A stretch of DNA of 64,000 nt from an uncultured Clostridia bacterium (GTDB lineage: Bacteria; Bacillota; Clostridia; Oscillospirales; Acutalibacteraceae). The DNA lies in the NCBI GenBank assembly GCA_937896885.1, contig CALBNX010000077.1, positions 4,554 through 68,553 on the forward strand, in the 5' to 3' direction. The position numbers and the translations under genes were made by a program. The notes below the pieces were generated by a model. It was not told the origin of the DNA. It did no database searches and saw only the letters and a list, made by a program, of their open reading frames with translations. Positions 8,501 through 17,552 of the stretch are shown in pieces (position 1 is the first letter of the stretch; each line of letters starts with the position of its first letter).

Positions 8501-10696
8501 ATGTTTTTCAAGAATTTTAAAGTTTGGGAAACTGAACTTGCAGGCAGAAAATTGACTCTTGAAACAGGCAAAATGGCAGGTCTTGCTAACGCTGCTATTC
8601 TTGCTCGTTATGGTGAAACAGAAGTTCTTTGTACAGTTACAGCTTCTGCAAAGCCAAGAGAAGGTGTTGATTTCTTCCCACTTTCAGTTGACTATGAAGA
8701 AAAAATGTACTCAGTAGGTCGTATTCCTGGTTCATTCCAGAGAAGAGAAGGCAGAGCAAGCGAAAAGGCTATCCTTACATCTCGTTGTATTGACAGACCA
8801 ATTCGTCCACTCTTCCCAAAAGACCTTAGAAATGACTGTTCAGTTGTTGCTACTGTAATGTCAGTTGACCCTGACTGCTCACCTGAAATCACAGCTATGA
8901 TTGGTGTTTCAGCAGCAATCGCAATTTCAGATATTCCTTGGGCAGGTCCTGTTTCAGGTGTTAATGTTGGTCTTGTTGATGGTAAAATTGTTATCAACCC
9001 AAATCTCGAAGAAAGAGCAAAGACAGACCTTGTTTTGACAGTTGCTTCAACAGCTGACCTTGTTGCTATGATTGAAGCAGGTGCAAACGAAATTGATGAC
9101 GATACAATGTTTGATGCTATTATGGCAGGTCACGCAGAAAACCAGAAAATCGTTAAATTCATTCAGGGTATCGTAGATGAAGTTGGTAAGCCAAAATTCG
9201 CTTATGAATCATCAGACCCAGACCCAGAAATTATGGCTGAAATCGAAGCTTTCTGCATCGAAGATGTTAAGAAAGCTCTTGATACAGACGATAAGCTCGT
9301 TCGTGACGAAGCTCTTCTTCCAATTTATGAAGCAGTTCACGAAAAGTTTGACGAAAGATTTGAAGGCAACGAAGCAAAGCTTGACGAGATTATGTATCTT
9401 GTTCAGAAACACGTTGTTCGTGCATGGCTTAAAGACGAGCACAAGCGTGTTGATGGTCGTGGTATCGATGATATCCGTCCACTTAATGCAGAAGTTGATT
9501 TAATCACTCGTGCTCACGGTTCTGGTATGTTCACTCGTGGACAGACTCAGGTTCTTTCAATTGCAACACTCGGACCTATGGGTGATGCACAGCAGCTTGA
9601 TGGTCTTGACGAACAGACAGAAAAAAGATATATTCACCACTACAACTTCCCATCATATTCAGTTGGTGAAACAAAGCCATCTCGTGGCCCAGGACGTCGT
9701 GAAATCGGTCACGGTGCTCTTGCAGAAAAAGCTCTTGTTCCAGTTCTTCCATCAGTTGACGAATTCCCATATGCAATCCGTGTTGTATCAGAAGTTCTCT
9801 CATCAAATGGTTCAACATCACAGGGCTCAATCTGTGGTTCAACTCTTGCGCTTATGGCAGCGGGTGTTCCAATCAAGGCTCCTGTAGCGGGTATCTCTTG
9901 TGGTCTTATCACAGGTGATGAAGGCGTTTATGGCGACTTTATGACAATGGTTGATATTCAGGGTCTCGAAGACTTCTATGGCGATATGGACTTTAAGGTA
10001 GCAGGTACAAAGAACGGTATTACAGCAATTCAGATGGACCTTAAAGTACACGGTCTTACACCTGAAATCATTAAAGAAGCATTTGCAAAGACACACAAAG
10101 CAAGAAACTATATTCTTGACGAAATTATGCTTCCTTGCATTAGTGAGCCAAGAGCAGAACTTTCAAAATATGCTCCAAAGATGCTTTCAACAAAGATTGA
10201 CCCAGAAAAAATCGGTGATGTTATCGGTAAACAGGGTAAGGTTATCCAGAAGATTCAGGCTGACTGTGAAGTTAAGATTGACATCGAAGAAGACGGACGC
10301 GTATTCATTTCAGGTATTGATATTGACAATGCAAAGCGTGCTCTTTCAATTGTTGAACTTATCGCAAAGGACCCTGAAATAGGCGCAATCTATAACGGTG
10401 TTGTAACTCGTCTTATGAGCTTCGGCGCATTCGTTGAAATCGCTCCTGGTAAAGAAGGACTTGTTCACATCAGCCGTCTTGATGTTAAGCGCACAGAAAA
10501 GGTTGAAGATGTTGTTAATGTTGGTGACACAGTACTTGTAAAGGTACTTGAAATTGACGACCAAGGCAGACTTAACCTTTCTCGCCGTGATGCTCTTATT
10601 GAAGTTAAAGGTCTTGTACCAGAAAACGATATTGAAGAAGAGCCAAAAAAGCGCGATAACAATCGTCGTTTCAACAGAAGAAGAAACAATGATTAA
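8501..10696 (+). CDS. pnp: polyribonucleotide nucleotidyltransferase (PNPase)
   Basis: PNPase degrades mRNA 3'-to-5' by phosphorolysis and is a core exoribonuclease of RNA turnover. The 731 residues run through two RNase PH-like domains (IDRPIRPLFP near 105; GSSTSQGSICGSTLALMAAG near 440), a KH domain (IDPEKIGDVIGKQGKVIQKI near 568) and an S1 domain (GVVTRLMSFGAFVEI near 630), ending in a basic asparagine/arginine tail. The frame is open further upstream, but the ATG at 8501 has AAAGGAAGG 8 bp before it and matches the family N-terminus; the upstream extension falls in the leader hairpin. Cotranscribed with rpsO. Confidence 0.97.
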   Translation: MFFKNFKVWETELAGRKLTLETGKMAGLANAAILARYGETEVLCTVTASAKPREGVDFFPLSVDYEEKMYSVGRIPGSFQRREGRASEKAILTSRCIDRPIRPLFPKDLRNDCSVVATVMSVDPDCSPEITAMIGVSAAIAISDIPWAGPVSGVNVGLVDGKIVINPNLEERAKTDLVLTVASTADLVAMIEAGANEIDDDTMFDAIMAGHAENQKIVKFIQGIVDEVGKPKFAYESSDPDPEIMAEIEAFCIEDVKKALDTDDKLVRDEALLPIYEAVHEKFDERFEGNEAKLDEIMYLVQKHVVRAWLKDEHKRVDGRGIDDIRPLNAEVDLITRAHGSGMFTRGQTQVLSIATLGPMGDAQQLDGLDEQTEKRYIHHYNFPSYSVGETKPSRGPGRREIGHGALAEKALVPVLPSVDEFPYAIRVVSEVLSSNGSTSQGSICGSTLALMAAGVPIKAPVAGISCGLITGDEGVYGDFMTMVDIQGLEDFYGDMDFKVAGTKNGITAIQMDLKVHGLTPEIIKEAFAKTHKARNYILDEIMLPCISEPRAELSKYAPKMLSTKIDPEKIGDVIGKQGKVIQKIQADCEVKIDIEEDGRVFISGIDIDNAKRALSIVELIAKDPEIGAIYNGVVTRLMSFGAFVEIAPGKEGLVHISRLDVKRTEKVEDVVNVGDTVLVKVLEIDDQGRLNLSRRDALIEVKGLVPENDIEEEPKKRDNNRRFNRRRNND

Positions 10697-10709
10697 TTAA
10701 AATAAAAGA

Positions 10710-10747
10710 AAAAGGATAGAGATTAAATTCTCTATCCTTTATTTTTT
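10710..10747. terminator. bidirectional terminator between pnp and cca
   Basis: A 12-bp stem, AAAGGATAGAGA (10710-10721) with TCTCTATCCTTT (10728-10739), has a T run on the plus side and an A-rich flank that gives U residues on the minus side. It serves two convergent genes and overlaps the cca stop codon. Confidence 0.8.
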
Positions 10748-12082
10748 TGCGTATTTTATTAAATCGTCGAAATTATTTTTAACCTTTTCGGCAATTACAC
10801 CATCAAGGCATTTTTGCAAGGCTTTGCCGATATCTTTGCCCTTAAATCCAACGGCAATAAGGTCATTACCATTGATTTTTAAATCTTTAATTGAAAAACA
10901 TTCGTCCCCGTTGATGATTTCGTCAAGCATATCATAGGTTGCTTTATAAAAATCATCACCACGATAATATTTTGGGTTTTGTGATAAATTATCACAACGC
11001 TTGACTTCAATTAATTCATAGGTCAAATCCACACCGATTTGCGAGAGAATTCTTTTAAGCCTTTTCTTGCTGGGGGAGTCTTCTTTATCAAGCATAATCG
11101 GTGTATCGTGCATTCTCACAAGGGTTAGCACTTTTTCTTTTGTGTCATTGTCAAAACGAAGACGGGCAAGAATGTTTTCGGATAAATCTGCACTCTTTTT
11201 AGGGTGTGAATAATAATGTTGTTCACCCTTTTCGTCAAAATGAGCCACAAAAGGCTTACCAATGTCGTGCAAGAAAAGAGCAAGTCGAATGTGCAACTCG
11301 TTTTTACTTTGTTCCAGCGCCTTGAGAGAATGAGTATAAACATCATAAATATGATGACGGTTTATCTGCTCAAAGCCGATACTCTTTTGGATTTCTGGAA
11401 TAAAAATGCAAATAACATCTGCGTATTCTTGCAAAACATTATATGCGTTTTTGCCACAAATAAGCTTTGAGAACTCGGCCTGAATGCGCTCTGCAGAAAT
11501 ATTTTTGAGCAAATCTTTGCATTTGTGAATTGCAAGGGATGTGTTTTCTTCAATAGAAAAGCCTAAAACAGAAGAAAAACGAAGCGCACGAAGAATGCGA
11601 AGAGCATCTTCACGAAATCTTGTTTCTGCATCGCCAATGCAACGGATAATTTTGTTGTCTATGTCATTCATTCCATCAACAAGGTCAACAAAACCATCTT
11701 GAAAATCAAATGCAATGGCATTCATAGTGAAGTCACGGCGAATCACATCATCTTTAAGGGCTTTTGAAAAAATGACGCTGTCAGGATGACGATTGTCTGA
11801 ATAAGTGCTTTCACTTCGGTATGTGGTGATTTCAATAGGCTCGTTATCAATGAGCACTGTTACCGTGCCGTGTTTAATGCCTGTTTCAATCACACGGAAA
11901 TCCTTAAAAACTTCTTCGACTTCTGTTGGTGTTGCGCTTGTTGTTATATCAATGTCGCCGATTGGCATACCCATTATATAATCACGAACACTTCCACCAA
12001 CTAAAAACGCCTCAAAACCGCAGTCTTTAAGCATTTTTACAGCAGTTTCAGAGGCTTTTTTAAAATTATTTGTTCTGTTCAT
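10739..12082 (-). CDS. cca: CCA tRNA nucleotidyltransferase with HD domain
   Basis: Adds or repairs the 3' CCA of tRNAs without a nucleic-acid template. The 447 residues carry the class II nucleotidyltransferase head (LVGGSVRDYIMG near 26, metal ligands in GDIDIT near 39), the RRDFTMNAIAF motif near 114, the AERIQAEF neck motif, and an HD metal-hydrolase domain (LFLHDIGKP) in the C-terminal half. The HD domain suggests accessory phosphatase activity, as in other HD-containing enzymes. The start overlaps the upstream TSCPD gene by 17 bp, indicating coupled translation. tRNA genes lacking encoded CCA cannot be checked here. Confidence 0.93.
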   Translation of the reverse strand: MNRTNNFKKASETAVKMLKDCGFEAFLVGGSVRDYIMGMPIGDIDITTSATPTEVEEVFKDFRVIETGIKHGTVTVLIDNEPIEITTYRSESTYSDNRHPDSVIFSKALKDDVIRRDFTMNAIAFDFQDGFVDLVDGMNDIDNKIIRCIGDAETRFREDALRILRALRFSSVLGFSIEENTSLAIHKCKDLLKNISAERIQAEFSKLICGKNAYNVLQEYADVICIFIPEIQKSIGFEQINRHHIYDVYTHSLKALEQSKNELHIRLALFLHDIGKPFVAHFDEKGEQHYYSHPKKSADLSENILARLRFDNDTKEKVLTLVRMHDTPIMLDKEDSPSKKRLKRILSQIGVDLTYELIEVKRCDNLSQNPKYYRGDDFYKATYDMLDEIINGDECFSIKDLKINGNDLIAVGFKGKDIGKALQKCLDGVIAEKVKNNFDDLIKYAKK

Positions 12083-12323
12083 TTAGCGCCTCTTCGAGTG
12101 CCTTTGCTAATTGGTCAGGACAAGATGTGCTTTTGAAACCACATTTTATACCTTTTATAAGCGGAATAACATCTTCGGCTTTTTTACCTTTGACAAGTGC
12201 TGAAATTCCTTTGAGATTGCCGTTGCAACCACCATAGAAAACAACATTTTCGATTATTCCGTTTTCAAGTTCAATGTCAATTTGACCTGAACAAGTGCCT
12301 TTTGTTCTGAATTTGTATGTCAT
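12066..12323 (-). CDS. TSCPD domain protein (TIGR03905 family)
   Basis: A compact 85-residue protein with the STSCPDQLAKAL signature near the C-terminus and additional cysteines (GTCSGQ, GGCNGN, IKCGF). The TSCPD domain also occurs at the C-terminus of some vitamin-B12-dependent ribonucleotide reductases, where cysteines bind metal; the stand-alone form has no established function. It overlaps rsmA by 4 bp (ATGA) and cca by 17 bp, so all three are translated from one message, which hints at an RNA-related or metal-related role but does not prove it. Confidence 0.85.
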   Translation of the reverse strand: MTYKFRTKGTCSGQIDIELENGIIENVVFYGGCNGNLKGISALVKGKKAEDVIPLIKGIKCGFKSTSCPDQLAKALEEALNEQNK

Positions 12324-13201
12324 TTTGTTACCTCATAAATTTTGTTTGATAAATTTGTTAATTCTTCCATTGTGAGCGCTTCTGCTCTCGCAGTTTGAGA
12401 AAGACCTGCATTCTGGATTGCTTGTGAAAGTTTTGCTTTGTCTATTCCCATTCCACTTGAAATTGAATTAAGAATGGTTTTTCTTCTTTGAGCAAAGGCT
12501 GATTTTATCATTTTAAAGAAAAGCTTTTCATCAAGCACCTTGTAATCACCCTTTTGCGTAAGGTCAAGCTCGATTACACAACTGTCAACATTGGGGCTTG
12601 GCATAAACGACCCACGTGAAACATCAAAAAGCTTGCGCGCCTTTGCATAATAGTTAACTGCAACGGTAACAGCACCACTTTCTCTTGTACCCACCTTGGC
12701 GCAAAGTCGGTCACCGGCTTCTTTCTGTACCATTACAACAATTTTGTTGAACGGCAATTTTTCTTCTAAAAGACGCATAATTACAGGTGATGTAATATAG
12801 TAAGGCAAGTTTGCGCAAACAAAAATCTCCATACCGTCAAAATGCTCTTTGATAACTTTTTCAAGGTCAACTTTGAGAATGTCAGCATTAATGAGTGTCA
12901 AGTTGTCATAGCCTGAAAGCGTGTCATCAAGGACTGGAAAAAGGCGAGTGTCAAGTTCAACACAAACAACTTTTTCACATCTTTCGAGTAACTCTTTTGT
13001 GAGAACGCCAACACCTGCACCGATTTCAAGCACACCAATTTTACCGTCTGTGCTTTGACGAATAGCATCAGCCATTCGTGGACAAACAGTTGGGTTAACG
13101 AGAAAGTTTTGCCCCAACCCTTTTGAAAAGGTGACGCCGTTTTCTCCCATAACTTTTTTAATTGTAGAAATATCGGTGAGTGTGTAATTCTTCTTTTCCA
13201 A
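12320..13201 (-). CDS. rsmA: 16S rRNA dimethyladenosine transferase RsmA (KsgA)
   Basis: Transfers four methyl groups from SAM to two adjacent adenines in the 3' hairpin of 16S rRNA, a late step and checkpoint in 30S assembly. The 293 residues show the SAM-binding loop LEIGAGVGVLTKELL near 58 and the catalytic NLPYYITSP motif near 128, with a C-terminal helical domain (QRRKTILNS). The start is a TTG at 13201 with AAGGACT upstream; no better ATG exists before the conserved KKVMGENGVTFSKGLGQNF region. It is translationally linked to the TSCPD gene. Confidence 0.95.
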   Translation of the reverse strand: MEKKNYTLTDISTIKKVMGENGVTFSKGLGQNFLVNPTVCPRMADAIRQSTDGKIGVLEIGAGVGVLTKELLERCEKVVCVELDTRLFPVLDDTLSGYDNLTLINADILKVDLEKVIKEHFDGMEIFVCANLPYYITSPVIMRLLEEKLPFNKIVVMVQKEAGDRLCAKVGTRESGAVTVAVNYYAKARKLFDVSRGSFMPSPNVDSCVIELDLTQKGDYKVLDEKLFFKMIKSAFAQRRKTILNSISSGMGIDKAKLSQAIQNAGLSQTARAEALTMEELTNLSNKIYEVTK

Positions 13202-13213
13202 TTTTAATAGTCC

Positions 13214-14401
13214 TTACTTTGTAAATTTAGCTTTTACTCTGCCAAGGGCTTTCATACCCTCAACAATTTTTTCGTTTGATGGTGTTGAAAAATTCATTCT
13301 AAAACAATTTGTCTTTTCGTCGTTAATCATAAATGCCGAGCCTGGAACAAGCGCAACCTTTTCGTCGATACATTCTTGCACAAATTCAAGCATATCAACG
13401 TTTTCTGGTAATTCGCACCATACAAAAAGTCCACCTTCGGGACGAACATATTTAACGAAATCACCCAATTCTGAGTCGATAAGGTCGCACATAAGATTAA
13501 GCTTTTCGCGATAAATAGCTCTGATTTTTTCGATATGAGCATCTATGTCATATTTGTCCATCCACTTATCAACAAGCATCTGTGAGAACACAGGTGTATG
13601 CACATCTGCTGCCTGTTTGCCAACTGTCATTTTTGCAACAATTGGTGCAGGGGCACAGATATAGCCAACACGAATACCAGGCGCTAAAAGTTTTGAGAAT
13701 GAACCTGCATAAATAACAATTCCGTCTTCGTCCATACTCTTGATTGATGGCACATCTTCGCCTGAAACTCTCAAGTCACCATAAGGGTTATCTTCAAGAA
13801 TGAGCAAACCATATTTTTTAGCAAGTTCATAAACCGCTTTTCTTTTCTCAAGGCTCATTGTTGCACCTGATGGATTCTGAAAATTAGGAATTGTATAAAT
13901 AAATCTTGGGTTATGAGCGTTTTTAATAGCATTTTCAAGTTCTTCGATATTCATACCATCTGCTTCAACATTTACGCCTGCAAGCTGGCAACCATAAGAA
14001 CGGAAACAGTTGAGAGAACCGATAAACGATGGACACTCACAAATAACAGTATCACCCAAATCACAAAGTGCTTTTGTAGCAAGGTCCATAACCTGTTGTG
14101 CACCTGATGAGATGATGAGCGAGTCGAAATCTCTGCCGATATTGTATCTGTCTTTAATAAATTTTGTCAAACGCTTGCGCAGAGGAGTGTAACCCTCTGT
14201 AACACCATATTGCAACGCTGTAACAGGCTCGTTTGCAAAGATTTCTGCTGAAATTTTCTGAACTTCTTCCATCGGGAATGTTGCAACATCAGGGTTACCT
14301 GCCGCAAAAGGAATAATGTCGGGATTCTGAGTTGCTTTTAATATTTCACGGATTGCAGAGGGTGCTAATCCTGAAATTCTTTTTGAAAAATAATAATCCA
14401 T
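13214..14401 (-). CDS. PLP-dependent aminotransferase, class I/II (2-aminoadipate/LysN-like)
   Basis: A fold-type I PLP enzyme of 395 residues. The cofactor lysine is in YAGSFSKLLAPGIRVGY, and the substrate-carboxylate arginine probably lies in CFRMNFSTP near the C-terminus. It resembles aminotransferases of the MocR/LysN group that act on 2-aminoadipate, branched-chain or aromatic amino acids; the exact substrate cannot be read. A GTG 9 bp upstream is in frame, but the ATG at 14401 has AGGTGA at correct spacing and gives the normal N-terminus MDYYFSKR. It is first in the run with rsmA 12 bp downstream. Confidence 0.85.
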   Translation of the reverse strand: MDYYFSKRISGLAPSAIREILKATQNPDIIPFAAGNPDVATFPMEEVQKISAEIFANEPVTALQYGVTEGYTPLRKRLTKFIKDRYNIGRDFDSLIISSGAQQVMDLATKALCDLGDTVICECPSFIGSLNCFRSYGCQLAGVNVEADGMNIEELENAIKNAHNPRFIYTIPNFQNPSGATMSLEKRKAVYELAKKYGLLILEDNPYGDLRVSGEDVPSIKSMDEDGIVIYAGSFSKLLAPGIRVGYICAPAPIVAKMTVGKQAADVHTPVFSQMLVDKWMDKYDIDAHIEKIRAIYREKLNLMCDLIDSELGDFVKYVRPEGGLFVWCELPENVDMLEFVQECIDEKVALVPGSAFMINDEKTNCFRMNFSTPSNEKIVEGMKALGRVKAKFTK

Positions 14402-14498
14402 TAGTATCACCTAGTTTTGTTTGCATATATAGACATATTTTAGCACAAGAATCACGCTTTTTCAACAAATACATAAGCATATTTATTGTAAATTAATG

Positions 14499-14527
14499 TT
14501 GTTAAATAAGAAAATATATGTTAAAAT
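14499..14527 (+). promoter_or_regulatory. promoter of proBA
   Basis: TTGTTA (14499-14504), 17 bp, TAAAAT (14522-14527), about 38 bp before the proB start. No T-box or other large leader fits in the remaining space. Confidence 0.65.
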
Positions 14528-14564
14528 ATTATGATTAAACTTTTCTATGGTGAGAAGGGTATTT

Positions 14565-15350
14565 ATGGCAGTTTTAAAAGATGTAAAAAGAATAGTTGTA
14601 AAGGTTGGCACATCAACACTTACATATTCAACAGGCAAGACAAATATCAGAAGAATGCACAAGTTGGTTTCTGTGCTTTCTGATATTGTGAATTCAGGTG
14701 TTGAAGTAGCCCTTGTTACAAGTGGCGCAATCGGTGTTGGTGTTGGTAAATTAGGTTTAAAAGAAAAACCTGCTGACACAGCGGGCAAGCAGGCGGCAGC
14801 AACAATCGGTCAATGTGAATTAATGTTTATGTATGATAAACTTTTCGGTGAATATGGTCACACAGTTGGTCAGTTGCTTATCACAAAAAGTGACGTTGAA
14901 AATGATGAGAGAAGAGAAAACCTCATAAACACATTCAATAAATTGTTTGAATTCGGTGCAATTCCTGTTATCAATGAAAACGATAGCGTTGCAGTTGAAG
15001 AAATCGTTTATGGTGACAATGACTCGCTTTCTGCTATTGTTGCAAAACTTGTCAATGCAGATGCACTTATTATTCTAACAGACATTGATGGTCTTTATGA
15101 TGCAAATCCAAACGAGAATGAAGATGCAAAGCTTATCTCTGTTGTTACAGAAATCGACGAGGATTTATATAAAATCGCAGGTGGCAAGGGTTCAACGCTT
15201 GGCACAGGTGGAATGGTAACAAAGCTTCACGCGGCTGAAATCACAATGGGCGCAGGAATTGACACAATCGTTATGAATGGTGAAAATCCAACTGAGATTT
15301 ATAAAGCACTTGACGGTAAACAAGTTGGTACATTCTTTAAGGGGAAATAA
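14565..15350 (+). CDS. proB: glutamate 5-kinase
   Basis: Phosphorylates glutamate, the first step of proline synthesis from glutamate. The 261 residues form one amino-acid-kinase domain (VVKVGTSTL near 10, ALVTSGAIGVGVGKL, PVINENDSVAVEEI, GTGGMVTKLHAAEI). The C-terminal PUA domain of the 367-aa E. coli type is absent, as in the short form known from several Firmicutes. An ATG 18 bp upstream is in frame, but GAGAAGGG (14552-14559) points to the ATG at 14565. Two bases separate it from proA. proC, needed for the last step, is not in this window. Confidence 0.95.
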   Translation: MAVLKDVKRIVVKVGTSTLTYSTGKTNIRRMHKLVSVLSDIVNSGVEVALVTSGAIGVGVGKLGLKEKPADTAGKQAAATIGQCELMFMYDKLFGEYGHTVGQLLITKSDVENDERRENLINTFNKLFEFGAIPVINENDSVAVEEIVYGDNDSLSAIVAKLVNADALIILTDIDGLYDANPNENEDAKLISVVTEIDEDLYKIAGGKGSTLGTGGMVTKLHAAEITMGAGIDTIVMNGENPTEIYKALDGKQVGTFFKGK

Positions 15351-15352
15351 TT

Positions 15353-16591
15353 ATGCTCACAGAAATCGGTAAAAGAGCAAAAGATGCGGCTGCAAAATTA
15401 GCAGTAACATCAACTGAAGATAAAAACAGAATACTTCTCGCAATGGCAAATGCTTTAAGAGAAAATTGCGATAAGATTTTAGAAGCAAATGCTATTGATA
15501 TTGAAAACGGTCGCAATAACAATATGTCAGAGTCATTGATTGACCGACTTATGCTTAACAAAGACCGAATTGAGGGTATGGCAAAGGGTATTGAAGATGT
15601 TATAAATCTTGCGGACCCTGTTGGCAGAATCCTTTGGGAAACAGAGCGTCCAAATGGGCTTAAAATTCAAAGAGTAAGTGTACCTTTGGGTGTTGTGGGC
15701 ATTATCTATGAAGCTCGTCCAAATGTTACAAGTGATGCGGCTGCTCTTGCGGTCAAAGCAGGTAACACAGCCATTCTTCGTGGTGGCAAAGAGGCGTTTA
15801 ACTCAAACTCCGCTATAATGGACAGCATGAGAGATGCCATTGAAAAAACAGGATTTAATCCTGATATTATTGAGCTTGTGCGTGACACTTCTCGTGATAG
15901 TGCGACAGCACTTATGAAAATGAATAAGTATGTTGATGTGCTTATTCCTCGTGGAAGTGCATCACTTATCAATGCAGTTGTTGAAAATTCAACTGTACCT
16001 GTAATTGAAACAGGCGTTGGCAATTGCCATATTTATGTTGACAGCGAAGCAGATATTGATATGGCAACCGAAATTATCTTCAATGCGAAAACACAGAGAA
16101 TTTCAGTTTGCAACACAGCTGAAAGTCTGCTTATACATAAAGATATTGCAGAATATGCACTAATTGCAATCAAGGCTCGTCTTGACGAAAAAAATGTTAC
16201 TCTCTATGGTGATGAAATCGCAAGAGAAATTTGTCCCGATATTGAAGTGGCAACTGACGATGATTATTATCGTGAATATCTTGACTATAAAATGTCAGTT
16301 AAAATTGTTTCATCACTCGAAGATGCAATTGAACATATTAGAAAATATTCATCAGGGCACAGCGAGAGCATTATCACAAATAATAAAGACAATGCCGAAA
16401 TATTCTTAAATAGTGTAGATTCATCAGCTGTTTATCACAACGCAAGCACTCGTTTCACTGATGGTGGTGAGTTCGGTTTCGGTGCAGAAATCGGCATTTC
16501 AACTCAAAAACTTCACGCAAGAGGTCCTTTGGGACTTCCACAGTTAAACTCATTCAAATATAAGATTTATGGCGACGGTCAAATCAGATAA
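15353..16591 (+). CDS. proA: gamma-glutamyl phosphate reductase
   Basis: NADPH-dependent reduction of glutamyl-5-phosphate to glutamate-5-semialdehyde, the second proline-pathway step. It belongs to the aldehyde-dehydrogenase superfamily; the catalytic cysteine is in QRISVCNTAESLL (around residue 248) and the signature EARPNVTSDAAALAVKAGN is near 118. The 412-residue length is standard. Translated directly after proB with 2 bp between stop and start, so the unstable acyl phosphate can be passed between enzymes made in equal amounts. Confidence 0.96.
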   Translation: MLTEIGKRAKDAAAKLAVTSTEDKNRILLAMANALRENCDKILEANAIDIENGRNNNMSESLIDRLMLNKDRIEGMAKGIEDVINLADPVGRILWETERPNGLKIQRVSVPLGVVGIIYEARPNVTSDAAALAVKAGNTAILRGGKEAFNSNSAIMDSMRDAIEKTGFNPDIIELVRDTSRDSATALMKMNKYVDVLIPRGSASLINAVVENSTVPVIETGVGNCHIYVDSEADIDMATEIIFNAKTQRISVCNTAESLLIHKDIAEYALIAIKARLDEKNVTLYGDEIAREICPDIEVATDDDYYREYLDYKMSVKIVSSLEDAIEHIRKYSSGHSESIITNNKDNAEIFLNSVDSSAVYHNASTRFTDGGEFGFGAEIGISTQKLHARGPLGLPQLNSFKYKIYGDGQIR

Positions 16592-16604
16592 AGAGGTGTT
16601 TTGA

Positions 16605-17399
16605 ATGGCAGAAAACAGAAAACACAAAGGTACTCACAAACTGGCATTTCCTATGGGTATGCTTGTTACAATTCTTGCTGCAATCGGACTTGTAACTGTT
16701 GTTGTTTCGGCGGTTAAAGGTTTTGACGGTGCTATTGAGAAAAGTCAAAAGTTAGAAGAATATGAAAAAATGCTTACTCCTGTCGTGCTCATATCTCCAG
16801 ATACTTTCGATGATGTTACCAAGGCGGATATGAGTCAGCTTATTGAAATTTCAATTTGGTCATTACTTAAAAGCGATATTTCACCAGATACTTATGAATC
16901 AACAGGTGAGGGCCTTTTAATTCCCAAAGAAGATGTTGAAGCACAGTTTGTTAAGCTTTTCGGAACAGAAGTAACACCCGTCCATTCAACAGTTGAGGGT
17001 TATGGTATGGATTTCGTTTTTGATTCTGCGAAGGGTACATATACAGCACCACTTACAGGTATTACACCTATTTATACACCCGATGTTATTGAGAAGACAA
17101 CATTACCAAACTCAATCGTTTTGACAGTTGCTTGTCTTGCGGGTGATGGTTGGGAACAGGGCGAAAATGGTGAAATGAAAGCTCCTAATCCTGACAAATA
17201 TCTCAAAATCACTCTTCGTGAAAAAGATGGCGCTTATTACATTTCTGCAATTCAGAATACATCAACACCTGAAACTGCAACGACAGAAGAAAAAACAGAA
17301 ACAACCACTCAGAACCTTGACTTGTTGGGTCAGGCAGAAGTAGTTGCAAGTGAGTCATCAACTGTTGCTGAGTCAGAAACTGAATCAACAACAGCCTAA
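16605..17399 (+). CDS. membrane-anchored extracytoplasmic hypothetical protein
   Basis: Function not recognised. The 264 residues have a short basic N-terminus, one membrane helix at about 13-38 (FPMGMLVTILAAIGLVTVVVSAV), a soluble domain of about 170 residues and a Thr/Ser/Glu-rich low-complexity tail (ATTEEKTETTTQ, ESETESTTA). The basic N-terminus and the polar tail suggest the bulk lies outside the membrane. It follows proA by 13 bp with an AGAGGTG ribosome site, but nothing ties it to proline synthesis; the position may be incidental. Confidence 0.7.
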   Translation: MAENRKHKGTHKLAFPMGMLVTILAAIGLVTVVVSAVKGFDGAIEKSQKLEEYEKMLTPVVLISPDTFDDVTKADMSQLIEISIWSLLKSDISPDTYESTGEGLLIPKEDVEAQFVKLFGTEVTPVHSTVEGYGMDFVFDSAKGTYTAPLTGITPIYTPDVIEKTTLPNSIVLTVACLAGDGWEQGENGEMKAPNPDKYLKITLREKDGAYYISAIQNTSTPETATTEEKTETTTQNLDLLGQAEVVASESSTVAESETESTTA

Positions 17400-17410
17400 A
17401 TATATCATAT

Positions 17411-17467
17411 CCGTTAAAATCAAAAGCCACTAAGAAGCAAAGGCTCACTTTTGATTTTTATAAACGG
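17411..17467 (+). terminator. hairpin between the hypothetical gene and prfB
   Basis: CCGTT (17411-17415) with AACGG (17463-17467) encloses an 11-bp stem AAAATCAAAAG (17416-17426) with CTTTTGATTTT (17448-17458). The fold is long and AT-rich, with U residues in its 3' arm. It may end the proBA transcript or shape the prfB leader. Confidence 0.45.
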
Positions 17468-17552
17468 TAATCTTAATATCATTTTATGTTTTTATAACGG
17501 ACAAGTGACAAATAATAAATAAATCAGCATATAAATTAAGCGAGGTAAAAAT

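Noticed and set aside
9177..9887. Open frames of more than 100 codons inside pnp, both strands
   Set aside because: They are shadows of the conserved pnp frame, with no ribosome sites or recognisable domains.
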